Shown here: one piece after another, positions 1 through 11,300 of the stretch
Layout: every line of letters begins with the position of its first letter
Position numbering within the stretch: the first letter of the stretch is position 1
Assembly: GCA_022316685.1 (NCBI GenBank)
Contig: JAKJHU010001684.1
Span: 1 to 64,000 of the forward strand
Direction: 5' to 3'
Length of the DNA: 64,000 nucleotides
Source: Progne subis subis
Lineage: Eukaryota > Chordata > Aves > Passeriformes > Hirundinidae
Program-made: the position numbers and the translations under genes
Notes under the pieces: model-generated
Told to the model about the DNA's origin: nothing
Seen by the model: the letters and a program-made list of their open reading frames with translations, nothing else
Databases searched by the model: none

Positions 1-130
1 GGGAAGGGAAGGGAAGAGGGAAGGGAAGGGAAGGGAAGGGAAGGGAAGGGAAGGGAAGGCAAGGCAAGGCAAGGCAAGGCAAGGCAAGGCAAGGCAAGGC
101 AAGGCAAGGCAAGGCAAGGCAAGGCAAGGC
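1..130. repeat. GGGAA / AAGGC pentanucleotide microsatellite
   Basis: Perfect or near-perfect GGGAA units run to about position 58 and switch to AAGGC units up to about 130. The tract lies in the KLHDC8A intron, or upstream sequence, at the left edge. It is a strand-biased purine-rich tract with no coding signal. Confidence 0.95.
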
Positions 131-164
131 GGGAGCTTCCCTGGGAAATGGAAAATGTGAACTG

Positions 165-520
165 TTGTGGGAGTATTGGGAACCGCGGTGGAGTATTGGG
201 AACTGTTATGGGAATATTGGGAGCCATTACGGGAATTTTAGGAACTGTTATGGGAATATTGGGAGCCATTATGGGAATATTGGGAACTGTTATGGGAATA
301 TTGAGAGCCATTATGGGAATATTGGGAGCCATTGTGGGAACATTGGGAACCGTTATGGGAATATTGGGAGCCATTACGGGAATATTGGGAACTGTTATGG
401 GAATATTGGGAGCCATTGTGGGAATATTGGGAACCATTGGGGGAATATTGGGAGCCGTTGTGGGAATACTGGGAACTATTGTGGGAATACTGGGAACCGC
501 TGTGGGAATACTGCTGGAAC
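165..520. repeat. 21-bp minisatellite in a KLHDC8A intron
   Basis: About 17 degenerate copies of a 21-bp unit built on GGGAATATTGGGAACYRTTAT. Because 21 is divisible by three, a repetitive open frame (MGILGxx) runs through it. That frame is a by-product of the repeat and not a gene. No exon is seen between here and 1042. Confidence 0.9.
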
Positions 521-1041
521 TGTGAAAGCAGAGGATTTTCACGGCCCTGCAGTAAGCGTACGTGGATGGAGGTTTGGAACAGAGCCGAATTTTAAGCGAG
601 TTTCACTCCGTGCTCGGGCACAAAATCTCTCCGGGCGACGGTCCAGGGTTTGCTTTGTTCGTCTCCAAAACATCCCGTGTGCTTCCAGAAGTTGGGCCTC
701 GTGCGTTCGTCACCTCCCACCCGGCTGCGACGCTCCAGGGGAGGTTGGAAGCGCCGCCCCGGGGTTGTCAGCGCTCCGGAGCCGTGGGGCGTTTTTGGAC
801 AGCTCCGAGCTCCGGGGGCTCACATCCAACTTCCTCGCGGTTTTACAGCAAATTCCGGTCCTCGAGTGGAGTTTTTTTGCAAGCTGGGATGGATTTCTGC
901 AGGGATGGGGCGTTTCTGGTGCTTTCCCATCGCAGTTTTGTGGGGTTTTTTTACGGGGTGGACAGGGATGGATTTCTGCCGCTTTGCCATAATAATTTTG
1001 TGGGGTTTTGGGGGTGGGTGTTTCTTTTTTGCCCCATCCAG

Positions 1042-3350
1042 ATTACAGGGTGTACGCAGCGGGCGGGATGGGCTCGGACCTGCGGCCCCACAACTTCCTG
1101 CAGCACTACGACGCGCTCAAGGACATCTGGGTGTCCCTGGCTGCCATGCCCACGCCCCGCTACGCCGCCACCTCCATCCTCAGGGGCTCCAAGATCTACG
1201 TGCTGGGTAAGGACCAGCCCTGCCTCCTCCTCTTCCTCCTCTTCCTCCTCCTCAGCCTTCTCCTCTCCTCCTCTTCTTCCATCTCCTTCCGTCTCCTTCC
1301 TTCTCCTTCCTTCTCCATCTTTTCTCCTCCTTTCTCCTCTCTCTTCTCCTCTTTCCTGGTTCTTTCTTCTTTATTTTTCTTCCTTTTGCTTCCTTTTGCA
1401 TCCTTTCTCTTCCTTCTCCTCTTTCTCCTCCTCTTCCTCCTCTTCCTCCTTTCCTGACAGATGGGATAACTTGGATCCAAGTGCTGGGACAACTGGGATC
1501 CCTGGCACTGGGATAACTGGGATCCCTGGCACTGGGATAACTGGGATCCCTGGCACTAGGATAATTTGGGATCCCTGGCACTGGGAGCCAGCTCCAGCTC
1601 TCCTGCTCTCTGGAGCTCAGCAGCCAGGCCTGGGCTCACTGGATCCAAGCTCCTGGGAATTCCTCTCATCTTCCCGAGCCCGATCCGGGCTCTGCTCTGG
1701 GTCTGTCTGGATCAAACCAGTGTTTTTTAAACCCTTTCCTGTGCCAGCACCACAGAGAGGGAGGAAATGTTGGAAAATTCAGGTTTTTCCTGTCATGAAA
1801 CAGAGAAAAGGAGCCCGGAGAGACAAAAACCCCGTTTCAGGGGGCTGGAGAGCCGAGGCTCCTCCCGTCCCTGAGCCGGGATTCCCTCTCCTTCCCCAGG
1901 GGGAAGGCAATCCAAGTACGCCGTCAACGCCTTCGAGGTCTTCGACACGGACACGCGGTCGTGGAGCAAGTTCCCCAGCATTCCCAACAAAAGAGCCTTC
2001 TCCAGCTTCGTGCCCACCGAGGAGAAGCTCTTCAGCCTCGGGGGGCTGCGCCAGGGCCGGCTCTACCGGCAGCCCAAGTTCATGAGGACCGTGGACGTGT
2101 TCGACCTGGAGCAAGGTGGGAGATGGGAGCTGGGAACTGGGAATTGGGAGCTGGGAGCTGGGAATTGGGAGCTGGGAGATGGGAACTGGGAGATGGGAGA
2201 TGGGAGATGGGAACTGGGAGATGGGAGATGGGAGATGGGAACTGGGAGATGGGAGATGGGAACTGGGAATTGGGAATTGGGAGCTGGGAGCTGGGAACTG
2301 GGAGCTGGGAGATGGGAGATGGGAGATGGGAGATGGGAGATGGGAGCTGGGAGCTGGGAACTGGGAGCTGGGAGATGGGAGATGGGAGATGGGAATTGGG
2401 AATTGGGAGCTGGGAGATGGGAGCTGGGAACTGGGAGCTGGCCTGGCCCTTCAGAGGGGTTTGGGGACACAGGGAGGGGCCTGGGGTTTGGGGTTTGGAG
2501 TTTGATGTTTGGAGTTTAGGGTTTGGGGACACACAGGGCTGGGTTTGGGGTTTGGGGTTTGGGACACACGGTTCTGGGTTTGGGACTCTGCTATCCTTGC
2601 AGAGCACAGAGCTCCCATCTGCTGCTGCCTTGAGCTCAGCTTAGAGGACGATTTCCAGTCAGGATTAACAATTGGAATGGGAAAACCTCGATCTCGATGC
2701 TGCTGGGGATCCCATGGTGTGCTGGGGACCACCCCGAGCCATTCCATGGGGTTTTATCAGCCAGGCTGCCCTGCCACGAGCCAGGGGCTCAGAGAGGGGT
2801 GGGCGCTTTTCCAGGAGTGGGTGATCCCACAAAACCCAGCCTGCCCTGTCCTTCCCAGGTGGGTGGATGAAGACAGAGCGCTCCTGCTACCTGAAGAAAA
2901 GGCGAGCAGACTTCGTGGCCGGCTACCTGCGAGGCAGAGTCGTGGTGGCTGGGGGCCTGGGTGAGCCTCTGGGGCCGTGGGGACCCTTTAAAAAGGTTTG
3001 GGAATTGTTGTCATCCCAAAAAAGGGAGAAATCCCAATCCTGGCTGATGGGAGCGAGCAGGGAAAACAAACGCCGTGAGGGGATGGGGGACAGAGCGGCC
3101 CAGGGATGCTCGATGGCGCTTCCCAGATCATCCAGCGCCTCCTTCTGTGCTTCCAGGGAATCAGCCGACTGTGCTGGAGTCGGCAGAGGCTTTCCACCCG
3201 GAGAAGAACAAGTGGGAGAGCCTCCCGCCCATGCCCACCCCGCGCTGCGCCTGCTCCAGCATCGCGCTGCGGGATTGCCTGCTGGCCGTGGGCGGCGTCA
3301 GCCAGGGGCTCAGCACGGCCGTGGAGGCCCTGTGCCTGTCTGATTCCTGA
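1042..3350 (+). CDS. KLHDC8A: Kelch domain-containing protein 8A, 3' part (exons 1042-1206, 1900-2115, 2859-2960, 3157-3350)
   Basis: Four exons encode the last 224 residues plus part of a split Asp codon. With the 126 residues missing to the left, this matches the human length of 350 exactly. Every join has AG acceptors and GT donors, and each intron falls after the first base of a codon. Visible kelch features are YAAGGMG, KIYVLGGRQ, YSLGG-like [23 protein letters not shown] and LLAVGG, each with a downstream Trp or aromatic, so this is a kelch beta-propeller blade series without BTB or BACK domains. The protein ends in LCLSDS and a TGA at 3348-3350. Members are cytoplasmic kelch-only proteins of poorly defined function; human KLHDC8A is linked to glioma growth. 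The next gene, NUAK2, is on the same strand, as in human. Oddities: introns are filled with simple arrays, and a 50-bp array begins inside the terminal codons. The first exons were not found in 1-1041 and must lie outside the window. Confidence 0.95.
1207..1585. repeat. Pyrimidine tract and 24-bp repeat in KLHDC8A intron
   Basis: 1216-1458 is an almost pure C/T tract (CCTCCT, CCTTCT) starting just inside the donor. About 1480-1580 holds roughly four copies of a 24-bp unit containing AACTGGGATCCCTGGCACTG. Long open frames on both strands here are compositional. Confidence 0.85.
2116..2450. repeat. GGGANNT minisatellite starting at a KLHDC8A splice donor
   Basis: About 48 units of a 7-bp motif (GGGAGAT, GGGAGCT, GGGAACT, GGGAATT) begin within the first bases of the intron, directly at the donor G|GTGGGAG. 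Guanine runs spaced 4 bp apart make quadruplex formation plausible. At 2455-2590 a related GGTTTGGGG-type repeat follows. Confidence 0.9.
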
Positions 3351-3810
3351 CTGGAGCAGGATCCCACCTGGAATGGCCTGTGTGCCTGTCTGATTCCTGA
3401 CTGGAGCAGGATCCCATCTGGAATGGCCTGTGTGCCTGTCTGATTCCTGACTGGAGCAGGATCCCACCTGGAATGGCCTGTGTGCCTGTCTGATTCCTGA
3501 CTGGAGCAGGATCCCACCTGGAATGGCCTGTGTGCCTGTCTGATTCCTGACTGGAACTCACATGCAATGGCCTGTGTGTGTGTCTGATTCCTGACTGGAA
3601 CTCACATGCAATGGCCTGTGTGTGTGTCTGATTCCTGACTGGAACCCACCTGGAGCAGGATCCCACTTGGAATGGCCTGTGTGTCTCTGATTCCTGATCC
3701 CAGCCTGCCTGAAGCAGGATCCCACCCGGAGCAGGATCCCACCTGGAATGGTCTGTGTGTGTCTGTCTGATTCCTGACTGGAGCAGGATCCCACCCGGAG
3801 CAGGTCCCAG
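3331..3810 (+). repeat. 50-bp minisatellite beginning inside the KLHDC8A stop-codon region
   Basis: Units start at 3331, 3381, 3431, 3481 and 3531 (period exactly 50 bp), then variable 44-75 bp units continue to about 3810. Each unit opens with TGTGCCTGTCTGATTCCTGA or a close variant, which in the first unit encodes CLSDS-stop. The genuine last codons of KLHDC8A are therefore unit 1 of the array, and the rest occupies the 3'UTR. Confidence 0.93.
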
Positions 3811-4214
3811 CAGTGGCCCTGGGGACAGCGCTGGCAGTTCCCAGGAGCAGCGTCCCGCTGCTGTAGGAGCCCGGCAGCTCCTCCAACACCACATCCCTGG
3901 GTTCCCGCCCGGCGCTGCCGCTGTGTCCTGTGAGGAACCCCACCCGGGCCGTTTTCAGCGGGAAGAAGGAGCAGTGGGAGCTGTTTGATCTCCTGGGACG
4001 GGCGGTGGCCTTGGCGCTGCAGAAGTGACCCCGCTGCCTCCTCCTGGGTTCTGTTCGCCTCAGGCAGATTTTGGGAGTGCTGTCGAAACTGTCGGGGTGC
4101 AATTCCAGCTGGGAGCAGCTGTGCCATTGAAAGCTGTTTTTGGGAAAGCTCCTGGGAGGAGCCCGGGGCTGTGCCGGAGGTGTTGTGGTGTGAAAATGTG
4201 GGAGAGAGGGCGGG

Positions 4215-4322
4215 CTGGGATCCTGGAATCGCGGAATGGTTTGGGTTGGAAGGGACCAGCAGGATCCACACCCAGCCATGGGCAGGGACACCTTCCCCGA
4301 TCCCAGGCTGCTGGGAAGTGGG
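4215..4322 (-). mobile_element. CR1 LINE 3'-end fragment
   Basis: GGAATGGTTTGGGTTGGAAG followed by GGGACC and CCATGGGCAGGGACACCTTC is the reverse complement of the conserved 3' terminus of bird CR1 elements. It is truncated with no ORF. Confidence 0.75.
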
Positions 4323-5782
4323 ATCCTGCAGGACACAAATCCCCGGGTTTTGTCACGGCAGGGCCGTGCCCGCCCCCCAGGTGACCCGAGCCAGGCTCCG
4401 GGCGGGTCAGGCGCTCCTGGCTGTGCCTGCAGGGCGGGTTTTGCGTTCTTTGGGCATTCCTGGGTGGATTGTTTCGCGCTGGGTCTCTCCCCAGAGCTGT
4501 GAACAGCAGATGGCACCGCTGGGCTGAGCTGGGCCGGAGCGGCACCGCCGGCAGCGCTCCCGCTGTCCCGGGCTGCCCCGGCTGGGCGGGGCTGGACCGG
4601 GCCCCTCCAAAATCCCATCTCAGGCCGTGCAAGAGCCAAGAAATAACTTGGACGCCCCCCGTCCCCTCCAGTATTTTATCCCAGTGGAGTCCAAACACCT
4701 CCCAGGAGCTGGGACAGGGCTGGATTTGGGTCCAAAGAGTCCCCGGTGCTGCTGCCCAGCTCCATCCAGGAAATGTCCCCGGGTCCTGCTGCAGTGAATC
4801 CCTTGAGATGAGAGGGTCGAGAGCTTCTTCCCCCGGATCAGCGCTGGGTTCGTCACAAGCCAGCGATGCTCCTGCTGTCCCTGGGGGCTGCAGAGAGCCC
4901 TGGGCCGCTCCCCGTGCCCCGGGCAGCCCCCCGCGCCCGCCCTGCCCTCTCCACGCCTTTATCCCAGCCCAACCTTCGGAGTTTTCCGGCCACAAAAAGA
5001 TCCCGGAGCGGCCCCGGCCGTGTCCTCGCCTGAACTCCCCACGCTCGGAGTTTACTGAGAGCCCTTTCAGCGCCGGCGGCTGCTCCGACACAGAGGCTGA
5101 GGGCTGAGCTGGCCCCGCTGCCAAAGATCGGCGTTTATCTTCCCCGAGCAGACTTGGTCTGCGCAAACAGGAAACTTCCCCAAGGAGCAGCCTCCAAAGG
5201 ATCCGGCGGCGGAGCAGAAATGGTTCCTGCACCTCGCCATGGGCCCAGGACACGCGGCTGGGCTGGCCCTGGCTCCTGGGGACAATTTTTTAGGGGGGGG
5301 TCACAGCTGTTTTTTGGGGTCAGCTCTGCCCTTTGTGGGTGACAGTTCCCAAAAGGAGCCCAGCGTGGGGTTTGGTGAGCGCTGTTCAGGTTCAGCCGGG
5401 AATTCCGCTCGGGAGAGCTGGGAATGGAACCCCGGGAAGCGCCTCTGTCCCCGCCACCCTCACCCCTGGGGTGTCCCCAGTGCTGTGGGGCCACCAGCAG
5501 CGGAGGCACCCCTGGCTTTTCCCATTCCCACGGTGTCTGCTGCCGCTGGAGAGGATGCGGAGTCACCGTCCTGAGACACAGACGCTTCCTGCTCGCAAAA
5601 TAAAAGCTCCAGCTTTGTTTGTTTGTTTGTTTTGGAGGGGAATTTTTGGTTATTTTTCCTGTAAATGCCTCGGTGTTCCTGCAGCCCCACGTGCTGGGAC
5701 ACCCCCAGAGCCCGGGAAGGTGACAGGGACACCTGGGGGGTGGATTTGGGGTGAAGGGAGCCTTAAAGGAGAGGTAAAACAG
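4323..5782. other. Intergenic spacer KLHDC8A-NUAK2, no gene seen
   Basis: GC-rich spacer. No open frame resembles a known family and no splice-flanked exon was recognised. The KLHDC8A polyadenylation signal is not obvious. Confidence 0.6.
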
Positions 5783-6135
5783 GAAAATTAGGATGGATGG
5801 ATGGATCCATGGATGGGTGTATGGATCCGTGGATGGATGATGAATGGATCCATGGCTGGATGGATCCATGGATGGATGGATGGATGGATAGATGGATCCG
5901 TGGATGGATGGATGGATGGATGGATCCATGGATGGATGGATGGATAGATGGATCCGTGGATGGATGGATGGATGGATGGATGGATGGATCCATGGATGGA
6001 TGGATGGATGGATGGCTGGATGGATCCATGGGTGGATGGATCCATGGATGGATGGATGGATGGATCCATGGATCCATGGATGGATGGATGGATGGATGGA
6101 CAGATGGATCCACGGATCCATGGATGACGGATGGA
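5783..6135. repeat. TGGA tetranucleotide microsatellite
   Basis: About 350 bp of TGGA units interrupted by ATCCATGGATCC or ATCCGTGG blocks that are locally palindromic. Open frames encoding alternating MDGW or IHPS strings on the two strands are artefacts of the 4-bp repeat. Confidence 0.95.
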
Positions 6136-7167
6136 CGGACAGATGGAACCCCCAGCCCCGCTCCTGGGGTGCGGGGTGGCCTGTGCTGCTCTGCTGCTCT
6201 CATCATCTCTGAAAGGCCACAAATGACTTTTCCAAAGGCTCCCATCGGCGCTGATGAGTTTCCCTTCTCCTAGCTGATGGATGGATGGGGAGGATCAGAG
6301 CCATGGCGGCTCCCCCCGGGATTTTCCAGACGGAAAATGGGTTTCACACCTGCCTGAGCATCCCGGCGGCAGGTGAGGAATGCTGGGGCTGAGGGGCCGC
6401 CAGGGGCCAGCATTAAACTTTTTGTTGTCTCTGGCATTTTGATGACTCCGGGAGCTCTTCCTTTCCCGGCGGGAGGTCTCCCTGCCGCGAGAAAATCCCC
6501 TTCGCGGTGTTTATTCCCTTCCCAATCCACAAACGCAGCCCGCGGCCACCGAATCCCGAGGCAGAGCCGCAGATTTTGGCCGGGACCGGGATGTTTGAAT
6601 GTAATAAATTAATTAATACGAATTTGGGAGCCTGCAAAGCAGACAGAGCTCCGGCTGCGACCAGGCACCGAGCTGAGCTCGGAGCAGGTTTCCCTGACGT
6701 GGAGCCAAATTCCTGGCTGGATTTCAGGCTGGGCTCGGCGGGCGCGCACCGGGGCCGCGGCACAAGCCCGGGTTGGGATTCCCAGGCCTGGAGCGGGCGG
6801 GGGCAGGGGAATTTCGGTGGATTTTCCCAGCGGAGAAAGCCGCGGGCGCTGCCACAATGGAGGATCCTTATCGGCGGATTCCAGCGGGCTCCGCCGCGCG
6901 GCCCTCGGCATTTCCATGAAAATGGGAAAGGTTTCCTGAGCCTGGAGCAAACATCCCTCAGCCTCCCTCCCAGCCGCCGCACGGAACGGCCGAGGGGAAT
7001 TCACCCGGGGAAAGCAGGGAGGAAAGCGGCATTCCACGGGGGAAGAGCATCCCGAGAAATCCACAGGGACAGCGAACGCGCTCCTGAAGCTTGCTCTGTG
7101 CTGCGGCGCGTTTGGGACGGGGGAGCTGAGCCGGGAGCGGTCCCACGGCTGGGACAGTTCTGGGAGA

Positions 7168-7198
<31 letters not shown>

Positions 7199-7660
7199 GC
7201 TTCCCGCGGGCCGGTGCAATCCCTTTGTTCCCCGCAGCCAGCGGGCCTGAGCCTTCCCTGCCCGGGTCTGCCGCAATCCCCGGGATCCTGTTCCCTCTGA
7301 CTCTGGAATTGCGGCGCTTTGGGCTCCGCTCCTTGTTTATCTTCCCCGTAGAAAGGGCTCCTGTTGCTGCTCAGTAAATAATTCATGACCACAATTCATT
7401 ACCGCCGCTCGTTATCGCCCTTCTCCATCGCAGGCCATTATCGCAGTTCATTATCGCAACTCATTACGGCAATCGCCGCAGCCCGGGATCGCCCTCGGAC
7501 GGCCCGGGACGATTTTGGAACGAGCAGAGGGATGTGTCCGCGGCTGGTTCAGCTCGGGGGGAGGCTGCCGGTGGGAAGGAGCGGCCTGGAGCTGCCGATC
7601 CCTGTGGGAAGCGGAGGTGCCACGCGGGCACTGGCCAGGAAAACCAGTGACAGCGGCAGG
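6136..7660. other. Intergenic spacer upstream of NUAK2, no gene seen
   Basis: Nothing recognisable apart from a short GACAGC hexamer run at about 7164-7199. There may be distal regulatory DNA, but nothing in the sequence proves it. Confidence 0.5.
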
Positions 7661-7679
7661 GGAAGAGACCTGCGTGTCT

Positions 7680-7930
7680 TAATCGTACCAAAATGACATT
7701 TAATGAGTGTGAGGCAGCGCTGGGACGGGTGACAGCCACGGAGAGAGGCCCAATTGTATCAAAGTCATATTTAATGCTTGTGGGACAGTGCTGGAATGGG
7801 TGACAGCCACAGAAAATGACCCATTTGTATCAAAATTGTATTTCATGAGTGTGGGGCAGCCCAGGTACCGGCCACAGCCACTGGTGCTCGTCACAGCCAT
7901 GGAGAGTGGCCCAGTTGTACCAAAATGACC
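7680..7930. repeat. 71-bp tandem repeat, about 3.5 copies
   Basis: GTACCAAAATGACATTTAAT-like segments begin at 7685, 7756, 7827 and 7917, so spacing is 71, 71 and 90 bp. Each includes TGACAGCCAC or TCACAGCCA. The units differ by roughly a fifth of positions, indicating an older array. Confidence 0.8.
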
Positions 7931-7934
7931 CTGG

Positions 7935-8200
7935 TCCCGTGTTCCCATCCCTGGTCCGGGTTCCCCATCCCGGATCCCACCCCCGGTCCCGGATCCCATT
8001 CCCAGTCCCGGATCCCATTCCCAGTCCCGGATCCCATTCCCAGTCCCGGATCCCATCCCTGGTCCCGAATCTCATTCCCAGTCGCGGATCCCAACCCCGG
8101 TCCTGGATCCCATCCCTGCTCCCGGATCCCATCCCCGGTCCCGGATCCCATTCCCAGTCCCGGATCCCATTCCCAGTCCCGGATCCCATTCCCAGTCCCG
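7935..8200. repeat. 19-bp minisatellite abutting the NUAK2 promoter
   Basis: About 13 copies of a 19-bp unit containing GATCCCATTCCCAGTCCCG end within about 130 bp of the NUAK2 start codon, next to the GC-box cluster. Length variation here would change promoter spacing. Confidence 0.9.
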
Positions 8201-8330
8201 GCCCCGGGCGGGGCGGCCTCCGGCAGCCGCCAATGGGCACGGAGGGGCGCGGCCGCCGGTGCTGCCGCATTTATCGGCCGGGACGGGCCGGGAGGAGCCG
8301 GGCGGCGGCGGAGCCGGAGCCGGGATCGGG
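8200..8330 (+). promoter_or_regulatory. NUAK2: NUAK2 CpG-island promoter / 5'UTR
   Basis: GGGCGGGGCGG (GC box) at about 8206, a CCAAT box at 8230-8234 and dense CpG continuing into exon 1 mark a TATA-less CpG promoter. The transcription start cannot be fixed from sequence. Confidence 0.6.
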
Positions 8331-11300
8331 ATGGAGCGGGCGGCAGGGCCCGGAACCGGCCCCGGTTCTGCTCTGGCCGCCTCGCTGGCCGAGGGGCTGA
8401 TCAAATCTCCTCGGCCGCTGATGAAGAAGCAGGCGGTGAAGCGGCACCACCACAAGCACAACCTCAAACATCGCTACGAGTTCCTGGAAACGCTCGGCAA
8501 AGGCACCTACGGGAAGGTGAAGAAAGCCCGGGAGCGCTCCGGGAAGCTGGTAAGGATCCCCCGGTCCCCGGTGGGTCCCTGCCGGCCGCCGCCGCATCCC
8601 CCGGTCCCCGGTGGGTCCCTGCCGGCCCCCGCCTCATCCCCGCCGTGTTTCGGGGCTCCCTGAGCTCTGCCTCCCCCTCGGCTGCTCCTCGCTCCACCCC
8701 GTGCCCTCCTCATCCTCAGGGCCCCCGGGCATCCCCCGGCTCTCCGCAGCCCTGGCCGGGCCCCGTGCTGCGGGGGGCTCGGCGGGGCCGGGGGCAGCCC
8801 GGAGGGGGCTCGGGCCTCTCCTGCCGGGGGGCTGCAGCTCCTCTCGCCCACTTGACCGCGGTCGCGCTTCCTGGAGGAAGGAGCGGGCGGAGCCGCCAGA
8901 GCAAACACCGCTCTCGAGTCTGGAGGGTTTTTCCCTTCCTCTCACCCCTGGGTGCGGGCTGGGTTGGATTTCACACGGCGTGGGGCACCCGGAGCTCTCC
9001 GAAATCCTGACTCACCGCGGCCCGCTGGGGAAAGCGGCTCCGGCTCAGGGAAAAGGGGATTGAACCCCCCAGGAGCGCCGGGTGCTGCTCTGGGCTGGGG
9101 GAATCCGCAAGGATTCAGCCTTGGACGTGGATTCCCAGCCTCGGGGGGGTGGCGGGGACACAAAAAGCCCCCGGCGCGCCGGCCCGAGCAGGGGGCGAGC
9201 TGCGAGCGGCAGGACTGGCCGTGCCAGGGCGTGGGAAGGGATCCGCCGCATCCCACGGGGGGAGCAGCCGCCAACCCGCCAGGTTTCCTCGTGTCATTTG
9301 ATGAAATCAGACCCCAGGGCGGCTCTGCCCTTTCCATCGGCCCATCCGAGCCCCCGGATCGCCGCATAACCGGGGCCTGGAGCCGCGGCTCCCACCCACA
9401 GCGCTGCCAGGATCCCCCCCTCGGCTCGGGAGGGGAAATCCGCGTTCCCCTGCCCGCACCTGCGGCTCGGGGCTCTCGGTTCTCTGCCCGAGCGCTCAGT
9501 GGAAGGAACCCCTCCAGCACCGCTCTGTTTTCACGCAAATTCCACCCGCGGAGCTCCCAGCCAGGGAGGAAATCCAATTTCCACCCGCAGGAAATCCAAG
9601 GCTCTGCTGGGCAGCAGCTCCGGGGCCTGGGAGGAGCAGGAGACTCAAACCCCAAATCTCCCTTCTCCCCACCAATTCCTCCTCGGAGCGTTTCCGGGCC
9701 CGTTTCTGGAGCTTTATCCCGAGCTCGGCTGCTGTTCGCTCCTTCCCTGGAGGGTTTTTTCTCCTCCCGCAGCCGCGGGTGCGAGGGCAGGGCCCGGGCA
9801 GCCCTCGTGGGCATCCCGGGCACCGGCCGGGGCGGAAAAGCTGGAGCTGCTCCGGGCACGGGGCTTTGGCCGCTGCCGAAGCGGGGATTGCCTCGCACAG
9901 AGGCCTCGAACCGGCTCCTGTCATCGCCCGCATTTCTCGTTCCTCTCTGAATTTTTAAGCACCCGCACTCAGATTTGGTCGGAAGGTGACAGGAAATTCC
10001 CGGCTCCTGCAGCTGGAGGATGTTTTGGGACTTCCATGAATTATTTGTCTGGGAATTTTTTTTTTTTTTTTTTTTTTTCTCTCTTGTTACAAATCCTTTA
10101 TCTGGAGTGGCAATTGCTGCTGAGTGCCTTTCCCAAGCCTTACAAAAATCCCTGCAATATCAGGTGGGAGGGAGTTGCTGGCTGTTTTGCTTCTTTTTTT
10201 TTGTTGTTGTTTTTTTTCCCCTTCCATTTTTCCCGTCTCTCTCTCTTTTTTTTTTTTTTTTTAATTCTTCCTCTTTTTTTCCCCTTTCTCTTTTTCCTTC
10301 CCTTTTTTTCCTTTCCCTTTTTCCTTCCCTTTTTTCCCCTTCCTTTTTTCCTTCCTTTTCTCCTCGCTTTTTTTCCCTTTCCTTTTTTCCTTCCCTTTGT
10401 TTTCTTCTTCCCTTTATTTTTTCGCTCCTTTGTTTTTTCCTTCCCCTTTTTTTGTTTTTTTTCCCCCTTTTTTTTCCTCTCCCTTTTTTCCCCACCTGTT
10501 TTCAGGGCAGCCTCCGGGCTCTTTCTTTTCCTCCCAGCCTGGAGTTTTTCCCAGCCTGGCTCTCGATCCCTGGCCCGCGGCCAAACCAAACATCCCCCGA
10601 GGGTGCTCCCGTGGGGCTCTGCTCGGTGTCACAAACGCGATTTGGGGGCCCCGAGTGGAGCAGGCAGCACCTGGAATATTCCAGAGCCTCTTTGATCTCC
10701 GGGAAGGGCCCGAGCTGCTCTGCTCCCGGTGGATTTAAATCCGCGTTTCACGGAGCGCCGAGCGCTTCCCTCGCAGCCTGGAACTACTTCTGAAGCTCTG
10801 CCCGGGGTTGTGGCTTCATGCATCTTTCAGCAGCTGCCCAAAATACCTGTTCTACCCCAAAAAAACTTGTAATTCAAGGCCTTTTTTGACTTGGGAAGTG
10901 CTCCCGGAGGGAGATCCAGCGGGATTCTCCTGGCGGGGCTGCGGCACCGCCTGTGCCCAGCCCCGGGTGGCTCCAGGGGACACCGGGACACGCTCTGCTG
11001 CCGTCCCTCTCGGGCAGGGAAAGTTTGGGAACAAAGCTGGGACGGGATTGGGAAGGGATGGCTCCATCTGCCCGGAGATCGCTGATTTTTGGGATCACGG
11101 AGAGCTGGATCCAGCAGCATCTCCTGGAGCTGCTTCACCTTTTCATGGATTGTGGCTCTCACCCTGAGCCCTGGCTCAGGATTTTGGGGCTGTGAGCTCC
11201 TGGGGCAGCAAGGAAAAGCTCAAAACCGCTCCGGAGTTCTGTCCCCAGGGCCGGGTGGGTGCCAGGCCTGGCAGGGGGCAGGCGTGGAAGGGACCAGCAG

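Noticed and set aside
562..2085. 507-residue plus-strand open frame at the left end
   Set aside because: It runs through a pyrimidine tract and simple repeats and is out of frame with the KLHDC8A exon at 1042-1206. Ser/Pro-rich low-complexity translation with no family resemblance.
5763..6273. Overlapping 100-330 residue frames on both strands (IHPS / MDGW strings)
   Set aside because: By-product of the TGGA tetranucleotide repeat, which is open in several frames.
9499..10695. 398-residue frame in NUAK2 intron 1
   Set aside because: Phe/Leu/Pro low complexity from the T-rich tract, with no flanking splice evidence.
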